64,000 nucleotides of DNA from Polaromonas sp. OV174. GTDB lineage: Bacteria > Pseudomonadota > Gammaproteobacteria > Burkholderiales > Burkholderiaceae_C. The stretch lies in assembly GCF_900112285.1 (NCBI RefSeq), contig NZ_FOKZ01000002.1:238732-302731 (forward strand). The letters are read 5' to 3'. The translations under genes were made by a program, and so were the position numbers. The notes under the pieces are model-generated. The model was not told the DNA's origin, made no database searches, and worked only from the letters and a program-made list of their open reading frames with translations. Positions 16,915 through 24,710 of this stretch are shown in pieces. Position 1 is the first letter of the stretch. The number at the start of each line of letters is the position of its first letter.

Positions 16915-17567
16915 ACAAAAAAATTCTCGTCCTCGTTGTGGGCGCCCTCGTCGTGCTGGGGTTTTCGCTAGGCATCTACGTCTACCAGGACAAACAGGCG
17001 CAGACCCTGAGCCGACTGGCCCAGGAAAGCAACTCGGTGTTCAACCGCCCCCATGCACCGGTTTATGGATCGCCCACGGCCAAGGTCCGCATCGTCGAGT
17101 TTTTTGACCCGGCCTGCGAAACCTGCAGGGCGTTTTATCCCCTGGTCAAAAAACTGGTTGACGAGCGGCCGGGGCAAGTCCAGCTGCTGGTCCGCCAGCT
17201 GCCGCTGCACCACGGTTCAGATCAAGCCAGCAGAATTCTGGAGGCAGCGCGCCTGCAGGGACTTTTTTGGCCGGTGACCGAGGCCGTGCTCAGGGCCCAA
17301 CCGCTCTGGGCCTCGCATGACAGGCCACAGCCCGAGCTCATTTGGAGCATCGTCGAGAACACGGGCTTAAATATCCGCAAGGCCAAGGACGATGTCGCCA
17401 CACCGCAAGTCCAGGCCAGCCTGGACCAGGACATGGCCGATGCCAAAACGCTGAACGTCACCCTGACGCCGGGCTTTTTTGTCAATGGCAAACCGCTGAG
17501 CAACTTTGGCCATGCGCAGCTCAAGGCCCTGGTGGACGCGGAGATCGAATCAGCCTACCCGCAATAG
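16911..17567 (+). CDS. DsbA-family thiol:disulfide protein
   Basis: Thioredoxin-fold protein of 218 residues anchored by one N-terminal helix (ILVLVVGALVVLGFSLGIYV). The active site is CETC (FFDPACETCRAFYP) and the cis-Pro loop is TPGFFVNG. It overlaps dsbB by four bases, so it is the likely substrate of that oxidase. Next to a soft-metal efflux ATPase, the pair could maintain or protect disulfides when thiophilic metals enter the periplasm; this role is inferred. It converges on the ATPase gene with an eight-base gap. Confidence 0.88.
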   Translation: MNKKILVLVVGALVVLGFSLGIYVYQDKQAQTLSRLAQESNSVFNRPHAPVYGSPTAKVRIVEFFDPACETCRAFYPLVKKLVDERPGQVQLLVRQLPLHHGSDQASRILEAARLQGLFWPVTEAVLRAQPLWASHDRPQPELIWSIVENTGLNIRKAKDDVATPQVQASLDQDMADAKTLNVTLTPGFFVNGKPLSNFGHAQLKALVDAEIESAYPQ

Positions 17568-17575
17568 GCTTGAGC

Positions 17576-19894
17576 TCAATGCGCATGGCCATGTTCATGA
17601 TCATGCTGTGGCGCCACGCTGCCGGCCGCTTTGGCGGCGCCGCGCAGCAAGCGCAGCCCGTTGGCCACCACCAGCAAGCTGGCCCCCATGTCGGCAAACA
17701 CGGCCATCCACATGGTTGCCGTGCCGAACACCGCCAGCAGCAGAAACACGCTCTTGATGCCCAGCGCCAGGCTGATGTTTTGCCAGAGTATGGAGTGCGT
17801 GCGTTGTGAGAGGCGAACGGTTTCGGCCACGCGCTGCAGGTTGTCGTTCATGATGACCACGTCGGCCGCTTCCATGGCGGTGTCGGTTCCGGCGCCGCCC
17901 ATGGCAAAACCGATGTCGGCCTGCGCCAGCGCCGGCGCGTCATTGATGCCGTCGCCTGTCATGCCGGTGGCGCCGTAGCGCTGCTGCATTTCCTTGATGG
18001 CTTCGAGCTTGGCCTCGGGCAACAGGTCGCCGCGCGCATCGCCGATGCCGGCCTGCGCCGCGATGGCCTGGGCGGTGGCGCTGTTGTCGCCCGTCAGCAT
18101 CACCGGGGCAACACCCAAGGCCTTGAGGTCGGCAATGGCCTGGATGGAGCTGGCCTTGATCGTGTCGGCTACCGCAAACAGGGCCAGCACGCGGGTCTTG
18201 TCGGCCAGCAGGGTCACGCTGCGGCCCTGCTGCTCATGCAGTGCCAGTTCGGCTTCCAGTTCGGGGCTGCAGCAGCCGCGTTCGTGCATCAGCCTGTGGT
18301 TGCCCAGCAGCAGATCTTGACCGCCTACCCTGCCCTGTACGCCGCGCCCCGGCAGGGCCGTAAAGTTTTGCACCTCGCCGGGCTGCTGGCTGGAACTGGC
18401 TGCAATTGCTTTGGACACCGGGTGGTCAGAGCGTGCGGCCAGGCTGCAGGCCGCTTGTTTCAGCTGCGCCTCGTCGCCATCACCCCAAACCCGCCAGTCC
18501 ACCAGCTTGGGCTTGCCTTCGGTGATGGTGCCGGTTTTGTCCAGCGCCACGGCCTTGAGCAGGCGGGCCTCTTCCAGATAAGTGCCGCCCTTGATCAAAA
18601 TGCCGCGCCGGGCGGCGGCCGACAAGCCGCTCACCACCGTGACCGGCGTTGAAATCACCAGGGCGCAGGGGCAGGCAATGACCAGCAGCACCAGCGCCTT
18701 GTAGGCCGCCTCTTGCCAGCTCAGGCCCATCAACAATGGCGTCAACACCGCAACGGCCACCGCTATGGCAAAAATGACGGGGGTGTAGGCCGCCGCGAAG
18801 CGGTCTACAAAACGCTGGGTCGGTGCGCGCGTGCCCTGCGCCTGCTCCACGGCGTGAATGATGCGGGCCAGGGTGGTGTCGCTGGCCGCCTTGGTGATGC
18901 GCACTTCCAGCTCGCCGGTTTCATTGATGGTGCCGGCAAATACCGCGTCGCCCGGGGCTTTGTCCACCGGCATGCTTTCGCCGGTGATGGGGGCCTGGTT
19001 GATGGCGCTGTTGCCCTGGATGACGATGCCATCCAGCGGCAGCCGCTCACCCGGCTTGATACGCACCGTGGCTTGCAGCGGCACCGCCGCCACCGGTGTC
19101 AAGACCCAGGCACCGTCTGGCTGGCGCGTCAAGGCCTGGGCCGGGGCCAGCTCCAGCAGGCCCTTGATCGCATTGCGCGCCCGGTCAACGGCCTTGGCCT
19201 CTAGCCACTCGGCGATCGCATACAAGGCCATCACCATGGCGGCCTCAGGCCACTGCCCGATGGCAAAAGCGCCGGTCACCGCCACCGACATCAAGGCGTT
19301 GATGTTGAGCTTGCCGCGAAGCAGTGCGGCGATGCCTTTTTTGTAGGTGTCAATGCCGGCCAGCCAGATGGCCAGTGCGGCCACCGCCATGCCCGCCACT
19401 TTCCAGGGCGTGGCGTCTGGCGCGAAATAGGAAAGCAGTTCCGCGCCCGTGGCCAGCACCAGGGCGAGTACAAAGCGCCCCATACCGCTGCCAAACAAAC
19501 CGCTGCCGCCAGCGTGACCATGGTCGTGATCGTGGTCATGCGAATGGCCATGCGCCCCATCTGCAGGGGGCTGCGCAGCGCCCGCCACCATAGGCCTGGG
19601 GTCAAAGCCGGCCTGGCGAATCGCCGCCAGCGCGAGCGGGTAAGCCTCATCGGCCGCCTCAATTTTCAGCGTTCGTGCGCCAAGCTGAAAACCCAGGGAC
19701 CTGATTCCGGCAATCGGCTCCAGCGCCTGGCGGATTTCAGACTCTTCAGCGCTGCAGTCCATGGTCGCGATGCGAAACAATTGCCCGCCCGCACCAGCGC
19801 TGGCTGGCGCGCTGGTGCTGGTCTGAGTGGGCGCGCAGCAGGCGGTGGAGCCGCAAGCGCTAAGCTCGGATGAGTGTGGGGTTTCAGTTTTCAT
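17576..19894 (-). CDS. Pb/Cd/Zn-exporting P1B-type ATPase
   Basis: Metal efflux ATPase of 772 residues. An N-terminal Cys cluster (CGSTACC, residues 14-20) precedes an HMA domain with MDCSAEE (Cys47), a single-Cys variant of CxxC. A His/Asp-rich linker spans 115-127. The membrane metal site is CPC at 408-410, the phosphorylation site DKTGT begins at Asp452, and the hinge is MTGDGINDAPAL. The C-terminus ends HDHEHGHAH. CPC with a ZntA/CadA/PbrA context indicates divalent soft metals. It diverges from a MerR regulator with Pb/Cd-type cysteines. Confidence 0.92.
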   Translation of the reverse strand: MKTETPHSSELSACGSTACCAPTQTSTSAPASAGAGGQLFRIATMDCSAEESEIRQALEPIAGIRSLGFQLGARTLKIEAADEAYPLALAAIRQAGFDPRPMVAGAAQPPADGAHGHSHDHDHDHGHAGGSGLFGSGMGRFVLALVLATGAELLSYFAPDATPWKVAGMAVAALAIWLAGIDTYKKGIAALLRGKLNINALMSVAVTGAFAIGQWPEAAMVMALYAIAEWLEAKAVDRARNAIKGLLELAPAQALTRQPDGAWVLTPVAAVPLQATVRIKPGERLPLDGIVIQGNSAINQAPITGESMPVDKAPGDAVFAGTINETGELEVRITKAASDTTLARIIHAVEQAQGTRAPTQRFVDRFAAAYTPVIFAIAVAVAVLTPLLMGLSWQEAAYKALVLLVIACPCALVISTPVTVVSGLSAAARRGILIKGGTYLEEARLLKAVALDKTGTITEGKPKLVDWRVWGDGDEAQLKQAACSLAARSDHPVSKAIAASSSQQPGEVQNFTALPGRGVQGRVGGQDLLLGNHRLMHERGCCSPELEAELALHEQQGRSVTLLADKTRVLALFAVADTIKASSIQAIADLKALGVAPVMLTGDNSATAQAIAAQAGIGDARGDLLPEAKLEAIKEMQQRYGATGMTGDGINDAPALAQADIGFAMGGAGTDTAMEAADVVIMNDNLQRVAETVRLSQRTHSILWQNISLALGIKSVFLLLAVFGTATMWMAVFADMGASLLVVANGLRLLRGAAKAAGSVAPQHDHEHGHAH

Positions 19895-19900
19895 GGCCCA

Positions 19901-19931
19901 ATTGGAAACCTTGCAGCGACCTTAAAGTCAA
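19901..19931 (-). promoter_or_regulatory. Candidate MerR-controlled promoter of the ATPase gene
   Basis: On the minus strand TTGACT (19931-19926) is followed after 19 bases by TCCAAT (19906-19901), the over-long spacing typical of MerR-activated promoters. The spacer contains an imperfect dyad, ACTTTAAGG/CTGCAAGGT. A start near 19894 would give an almost leaderless mRNA, and no ribosome site precedes the ATG. Confidence 0.5.
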
Positions 19932-19967
19932 GCCGGATTTTTAAGACCCTTTCTGGAGAAGTAAGCC

Positions 19968-20465
19968 ATGAAAATCGGTGAACTGGCCAAAGCAGCCCAG
20001 ACACAAAGCGAAACCATACGCTATTACGAGCGCGAAGGCCTGCTACCCGAGGCCGCACGTACGGCGGCCAATTACAGAAGCTACGACAACAGCCACATTC
20101 AGCGCCTGGCCTTCATCCGTCACTGCCGCTCACTGGACATGACGCTGGGCGAAATCCGCACCCTGCTGCATTTCAAGGATGCGCCCGAAGAAAACTGCGC
20201 CGAGGTCAACGAACTGCTGGACGCGCATATTGGCCACGTTGTCACGCGCATTCGGGAGCTCAAGACCTTGGAAGGCGAGCTGAAAGCACTGCGCAAGCGC
20301 TGCACCAGCGGCCACGAGGCGGCCGATTGCGGCATCTTGAGCGGCCTGGAAAAAGCGGCGCAGGAGCAAGCGCAGCGGAGCTCGGGGCCTGGCCACGGCG
20401 CACACATCCAGGGCGCCCATCAAGGCGTGGGGGCCCAGTCAAACCCCAAAAAACAAACAAAATAG
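19968..20465 (+). CDS. MerR-family Cd(II)/Pb(II)-responsive regulator
   Basis: Protein of 165 residues. The MerR helix-turn-helix is at the N-terminus (MKIGELAKAAQTQSETIRYY) and the long dimerisation helix follows. The metal cysteines are Cys77 (EENCAEV), Cys112 and Cys121 (RCTSGHEAADCGIL), the CadR/PbrR arrangement. It should bind the divergent promoter region and activate the ATPase gene when Pb2+ or Cd2+ binds. The Gln/His-rich tail is variable in the family. The stop codon TAG is part of repeat copy 4. Confidence 0.92.
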   Translation: MKIGELAKAAQTQSETIRYYEREGLLPEAARTAANYRSYDNSHIQRLAFIRHCRSLDMTLGEIRTLLHFKDAPEENCAEVNELLDAHIGHVVTRIRELKTLEGELKALRKRCTSGHEAADCGILSGLEKAAQEQAQRSSGPGHGAHIQGAHQGVGAQSNPKKQTK

Positions 20466-20513
20466 GCCTCTAGCCCTTTCAGGGAAAGCGCAAAAAGCTA
20501 TTATTTTTATAGC
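20461..20513 (+). repeat. Dispersed intergenic repeat, copy 4
   Basis: AATAGGCCTCTAGCCCTTTC, then AAAGCGCAAAAAGCTATT and TTATAGC. It is near-identical to copy 3. Its first TAG is the stop codon of the MerR gene, and its last TTATAG supplies, on the minus strand, the final codon and TAA stop of senA. Confidence 0.8.
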
Positions 20514-21733
20514 GAACAGGATCTGAATCCGCAGAAAATATCGTCGCGTTCGGGCAGATAGAAATTGCGAAACTTAGGCTGCTTCAGGCGCGCACGGGTG
20601 GCAAACGAGGCACCGCGCAACACCTTGTGGCTGCCAAACCAGGGTTGCGAATAGGTTTCATAGGGGTCGGGCGCAAAGCCTGGATAGGGGCGAAAACTGC
20701 TCCCCGTCCACTCCCAGACATCGCCCCAGCGAAAGCCGCGGCGCGCCGCCGTACAGGCCGCCACTTCCCACTCCACTTCGGACGGCAAGCGGCGACCGGC
20801 CCAGCGGCACCAGGCGTCGGCCTCCCACCAACTGACATGCATCACCGGCTGATGGCCTTGCATGCGCATGGTCCGGCCAAAGCGCGTCTGCATGACGGCG
20901 CCGCTGGCCACGCCAATCTGCTCGACATAACGCGGACCACGCCGGCCTTCAGCCGCAACCAGGCCCTGCAGCCACTGCCAGCCCGCCGGCTGCCAGAGCG
21001 CCTCGCGGTCATAACCACCATCGCCGACAAACTCCACGTACTGCGCCCAGGTGACGGGCTGGGCGTCGATGTCAAACTCGGGCACCTGAACTGGATGCGG
21101 CGCTTTTTCGTTGTCAAAAACAAAGCCGCTGCCGGGACCGGCCTCACTGCCCAGTTGCCACAGCGTGGCTGGCAGCAGCAGGGGCTCGCGCACGGCCACG
21201 GGCGGCGGCGTGAAAGCCGTCAAAAAATGCGGTGCCAGCGTCAGGCCCAGCGTCTGGGCACCATAGGCCAGGGCCTCGCCATGCATGTCTTCATGAAACA
21301 GGCACAGGCGGTAAAAATACAGCGCATCATCGCTTTCGTCGGCTTTTTCAAGCAGCTCCAAGGTGCTTTCCAGGGTGTCCAGCAAATAAGAGCGGCAATT
21401 TTCCAGCGCCGGCAAATCCAGCGTCCAGCGGCTGTCATGCGGCACATGGTCAGAGTCCCACCAGCGGTCGGCGTTGGGCTCCATCGAAGCCAGCCTGGCA
21501 TGCGCGGGATCGCAGCGCGTGCCCAGCGCCCGCTGCAGGTTGCGCCCTATCCAGCGCTCCTGAAACCAGCCCACATGGCCCAGTTCCCACAGCGGTGGAT
21601 TCAGGCTGGCGAGCCGGGGGACGGCGAAACTCACCGCCTCCAAGGCGTTCTGATACTGGCCCATTAGCTGCAGCGTATGATTGCGCGCATCCATCAACGC
21701 CAGCGACAACAACTCCCTGCCGGCGCTGCGCAT
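20507..21733 (-). CDS. senA: Selenoneine synthase SenA (EgtB-like)
   Basis: Non-haem iron enzyme of the EgtB/SenA family, about 408 residues from the ATG at 21733. It joins selenosugar-derived selenium to trimethylhistidine (hercynine). The N-terminal DinB-like half carries the iron ligands His53 (LWELGHVGWFQERW), His147 and His151 (FHEDMH). The C-terminal FGE-sulfatase-like half has HVSWWEADAWCRWAGRRLPS and WEWTGSSFRPYPGF. EgtB for ergothioneine is the alternative, but the adjacent senB and selD-like genes identify it as SenA. An ATG at 21820 would overlap the divergent senB start by 26 bases. Confidence 0.88.
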   Translation of the reverse strand: MRSAGRELLSLALMDARNHTLQLMGQYQNALEAVSFAVPRLASLNPPLWELGHVGWFQERWIGRNLQRALGTRCDPAHARLASMEPNADRWWDSDHVPHDSRWTLDLPALENCRSYLLDTLESTLELLEKADESDDALYFYRLCLFHEDMHGEALAYGAQTLGLTLAPHFLTAFTPPPVAVREPLLLPATLWQLGSEAGPGSGFVFDNEKAPHPVQVPEFDIDAQPVTWAQYVEFVGDGGYDREALWQPAGWQWLQGLVAAEGRRGPRYVEQIGVASGAVMQTRFGRTMRMQGHQPVMHVSWWEADAWCRWAGRRLPSEVEWEVAACTAARRGFRWGDVWEWTGSSFRPYPGFAPDPYETYSQPWFGSHKVLRGASFATRARLKQPKFRNFYLPERDDIFCGFRSCSL

Positions 21734-21794
21734 GAGGGTTGAATCGATCAGGGCCGGATTGGCCGCAGGGGGCAAACCGGGCGATGCATGAGGT

Positions 21795-22820
21795 ATGGAA
21801 TCTGAAGCCAAAAAAATCATCCTGGTAAGCCCGGCGATGGCCGACGCCAATAACGGCAACTGGCATACCGCGCGGCGCTGGGCAAATTTCCTGTCGAATC
21901 ATTGTGACATTGCCCTGATGCGGCAGTGGCCTGAAGCCATAGGAAACGCTGACTCCCCTTCCTCCCCCTTGGCCCGGCGCGCGCCGCAAGCCATGCTGGC
22001 ATTGCATGCACGCCGCTCGGCTGCATCGATTCAGGCCTGGGCCCAGGCCTGCCCCGACAAAGCCCTCATCGTGGTGCTGACCGGAACCGACCTGTATCGC
22101 GACATACTCACGGACGCCGACGCCCAGCGATCGCTGGCCCTGGCTTCGCACCTGGTGTTGCTGCAGGACGCCGGCCTGCAAGCCCTGCCCGCCGTCTGGC
22201 GCAGCAAAGCCAGCGTGATTTACCAGTCAGCCCCGACCTTGAAACCGGCGCGCAAATCCAGCCAGTCGTTTCGCGCGCTAATGGTCGGCCATCTGCGCGA
22301 GGAAAAAGATCCCCTGACTTTCATGCGGGCCGCCGGCCACGACTTGGTGAGCCGCATTCATTTCGAGCAGATCGGACTGGCGCTGGCGCCGCACTTTGCC
22401 GAGGCGGCGCAGGCTACCCAAGCAGGCATGCCGCGCTACCGCTGGCTGGGCGGCCTACCACGGGCGCAGACGCGCCAGCGCATCAAGCGTGCGCATGTGC
22501 TGGTCAACTGCTCACTCATGGAAGGCGGCGCCCAGGTCATTCTGGAAGCGATTTGCTCGGGTACGCCGGTGCTGGCCTCGCGCATCAGCGGCAATCTGGG
22601 CATGCTGGGGACTGACTACGCGGGCTACTTCACACCCGGCGACGACGCGCAGCTTGCTGCGCTGCTGCGCCGCTGCGCGTCCACACCGGATTTCCTGGCC
22701 TTGCTGCAAAGCCAATGCGTCCGGCGTGCCGGCCTGTTTGCGCCGCAAGAGGAAAAACGTCTTGTCATAAACTTGCTGACCAGCGCACTCAACGAAGCAA
22801 GTGCGCGTCGCCCCCTTTGA
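21795..22820 (+). CDS. senB: Selenosugar synthase SenB (glycosyltransferase)
   Basis: Glycosyltransferase of 341 residues with a GT-4-like fold. The N-terminal KKIILVSPAMADANNGN matches the conserved start of this family, and the donor-binding C-terminal domain has NCSLMEGGAQVILEAICSGTPVLASRISG. Known SenB uses selenophosphate and a UDP-sugar to make a selenosugar, which SenA consumes. It diverges from senA and is followed by the selenophosphate synthetase gene 10 bases on, completing the pathway. Confidence 0.88.
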   Translation: MESEAKKIILVSPAMADANNGNWHTARRWANFLSNHCDIALMRQWPEAIGNADSPSSPLARRAPQAMLALHARRSAASIQAWAQACPDKALIVVLTGTDLYRDILTDADAQRSLALASHLVLLQDAGLQALPAVWRSKASVIYQSAPTLKPARKSSQSFRALMVGHLREEKDPLTFMRAAGHDLVSRIHFEQIGLALAPHFAEAAQATQAGMPRYRWLGGLPRAQTRQRIKRAHVLVNCSLMEGGAQVILEAICSGTPVLASRISGNLGMLGTDYAGYFTPGDDAQLAALLRRCASTPDFLALLQSQCVRRAGLFAPQEEKRLVINLLTSALNEASARRPL

Positions 22821-22830
22821 AAGCCAAGCC

Positions 22831-23895
22831 ATGAATACCCCCTCCCCCCAGCCCACGACCGCCATACCGCGCCTGACCAGCTTGTCTCACGGCGGCGGCT
22901 GCGGCTGCAAGATTGCCCCGGGCGTGCTGAGCGAGATCCTGAAAAACTCCAGCAATCTGCCAATACCGCCCCAATTGCTGGTGGGCATAGAAACCGCCGA
23001 CGACGCGGCGGTCTACCAGCTCAATGACGAGCAGGCGCTGATCGCCACCACCGACTTCTTCATGCCCATCGTCGATGACCCCTATGACTTCGGTCGCATT
23101 GCCGCCACCAACGCCATCAGCGACGTCTACGCCATGGGCGGCACGCCCATCATGGCGCTGGGCCTGGTGGGCATGCCCATCAACGTGCTGCCACTGGAGA
23201 CCATAGGCGCGATTTTGCGCGGCGGCCAGGATGTCTGCCGCGACGCCGGCATTCCGATTGCCGGCGGCCACACTATTGATTCCGTGGAGCCGATTTACGG
23301 CCTGGTGGTGCTCGGTCTGGTGCACCCCTCGCGCGTCAAGAAAAACTCCGGCGCCAAGGCCGGCGACGTGCTGGTTCTGGGTAAACCGCTGGGCGTAGGC
23401 ATCTTGTCGGCCGCGCTCAAGAAGGAAGCGCTGAGCGCTGAAGGCTATGCGCGCATGATCGCCATCACCACGCAGCTGAACAAGCCCGGCATTGAGCTGG
23501 CCAAAATGGCCGCCGTGCATGCCCTGACCGACATCACCGGCTTTGGCCTGGCCGGCCACGGACTGGAGCTGGCGCGCGGCGCAAAACTGAAAATGCAATT
23601 GCAACTCGACCAGATTCCGCTGCTGCCCGGCGTGCTGGAACTCGCCACTCAAGGCATGGTCACCGGCGCCTCGGCTCGCAACTGGGCCAGCTATGGCGCC
23701 GAAGTCACACTGCCCGCCGGCATCAGCGCGGCGCAGCAAGCCCTGCTGAGCGACCCGCAAACCAGCGGCGGGCTGCTGGTGGCTTGCGCGCCCGAGGCCG
23801 CCGACGAAGTGCTGGCCTGTTTCCGCCAGCAGGGCTTTGGCGATGCCAGCGTGGTGGGCCGCATGGTCGAAGGCCATGGCGTGGAGGTTCTCTGA
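22831..23895 (+). CDS. selD: Selenophosphate synthetase (SelD/SenC)
   Basis: ATP-dependent selenide, water dikinase of 354 residues. The active-site loop HGGGCGCKI gives Cys24 and Lys27, equivalent to Cys17 and Lys20 of E. coli SelD, so it is a cysteine and not a selenocysteine enzyme. Metal-binding Asp motifs follow (TADDAAVYQLND-like and TTDFFMPIVDDPYDFG). The product feeds SenB next door; in this context the gene is senC. I chose the ATG at 22831; a GTG at 22801 overlapping senB is possible. Whether the genome holds another selD is not visible here. Confidence 0.92.
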   Translation: MNTPSPQPTTAIPRLTSLSHGGGCGCKIAPGVLSEILKNSSNLPIPPQLLVGIETADDAAVYQLNDEQALIATTDFFMPIVDDPYDFGRIAATNAISDVYAMGGTPIMALGLVGMPINVLPLETIGAILRGGQDVCRDAGIPIAGGHTIDSVEPIYGLVVLGLVHPSRVKKNSGAKAGDVLVLGKPLGVGILSAALKKEALSAEGYARMIAITTQLNKPGIELAKMAAVHALTDITGFGLAGHGLELARGAKLKMQLQLDQIPLLPGVLELATQGMVTGASARNWASYGAEVTLPAGISAAQQALLSDPQTSGGLLVACAPEAADEVLACFRQQGFGDASVVGRMVEGHGVEVL

Positions 23896-23980
23896 GTCGT
23901 TTTAATTAACGGGAGCACAGCCTCCTGACATTGTTGGCCCGGCCCCCGGAGTTCCTTCTAAAATCCGACTTGCGCAAATA

Positions 23981-24020
23981 ATCATCCGGCAGACGCACCC
24001 AGTCTTTCGGATGATTTTTT
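23981..24020 (+). terminator. Terminator-like hairpin after senC
   Basis: ATCATCCG (23981-23988) and CGGATGAT (24008-24015) form an 8-bp stem with a 19-base loop, followed by TTTTT. It sits between senC and the TRAP permease genes and would separate the two transcription units. Confidence 0.6.
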
Positions 24021-24054
24021 ATGCGAATTTTCTTTACCCTGGAGACAAAAAAAC

Positions 24055-24690
24055 ATGCGCGCGTTATTGAAGTTTTCAAATGCGGTGGACTGGCTTAACG
24101 CCAAGATCGGCCAGTACGCTATCTGGCTCATCTTTGCGGCGACCCTCATCAGCGCCCTTAACGCCATCGTGCGCAAGGTGTTCGGAACCAGTTCCAACGC
24201 CTACCTGGAAGCACAGTGGTATTTGTTCGCCTGGTCCTTCCTGATCGCGGCCGGCTATACCTTGCTGCACCGCGAACATGTCCGCATCGACGTTTTGAAC
24301 AGTCGCCTGTCCAAGCGCACGCAGGTGTGGATAGACATCATCGGCTTCGCCTTCTTTCTGACACCGCTGTGCCTCACCGTGCTGATCCTGTCGGTGCCTG
24401 TGGTGGTCCAGATGTACCAGTCCGGCGAGATGTCGGGCAATCCCGGCGGCCTGATCCGCTGGCCGGTCTGGATCGCGCTGCCTATCGGCTTCACCTTGCT
24501 GATGCTGCAAGGCTGGTCCGAGCTGATCAAGCGCTTCGCCTTCCTGAACGGCCAGGGCCCTGACCCTATGGGTCGCCTCGCCGACAAGTCGACCGAGGAA
24601 GAGCTGGTCGAAGCCCTGCGCGCACGCGATGCCGCGTTGGCGCCCCTCCCCACCACCAGCCCGTCTGCCGACGCGGCCCCCCAACGCTAA
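24055..24690 (+). CDS. TRAP transporter small permease (DctQ/TakQ type)
   Basis: Four-helix membrane subunit of 211 residues with the DctQ pattern EAQWYLFAWSFLIAAGYTLLHREHVRID. It pairs with the large permease 20 bases downstream. The ribosome site CTGGAG lies about ten bases before the ATG. The hydrophilic C-terminal tail (~40 residues) is longer than usual. The probable binding protein is encoded convergently 2 kb away. Confidence 0.92.
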   Translation: MRALLKFSNAVDWLNAKIGQYAIWLIFAATLISALNAIVRKVFGTSSNAYLEAQWYLFAWSFLIAAGYTLLHREHVRIDVLNSRLSKRTQVWIDIIGFAFFLTPLCLTVLILSVPVVVQMYQSGEMSGNPGGLIRWPVWIALPIGFTLLMLQGWSELIKRFAFLNGQGPDPMGRLADKSTEEELVEALRARDAALAPLPTTSPSADAAPQR

Positions 24691-24710
24691 GCGGTCGGAG
24701 TCAGCCACAC

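Noticed and set aside
22789..23877. Minus-strand frame of 362 codons opposite the selenophosphate synthetase gene
   Set aside because: Shadow of senC; low-complexity Gly/His/Gln composition and no ribosome site.
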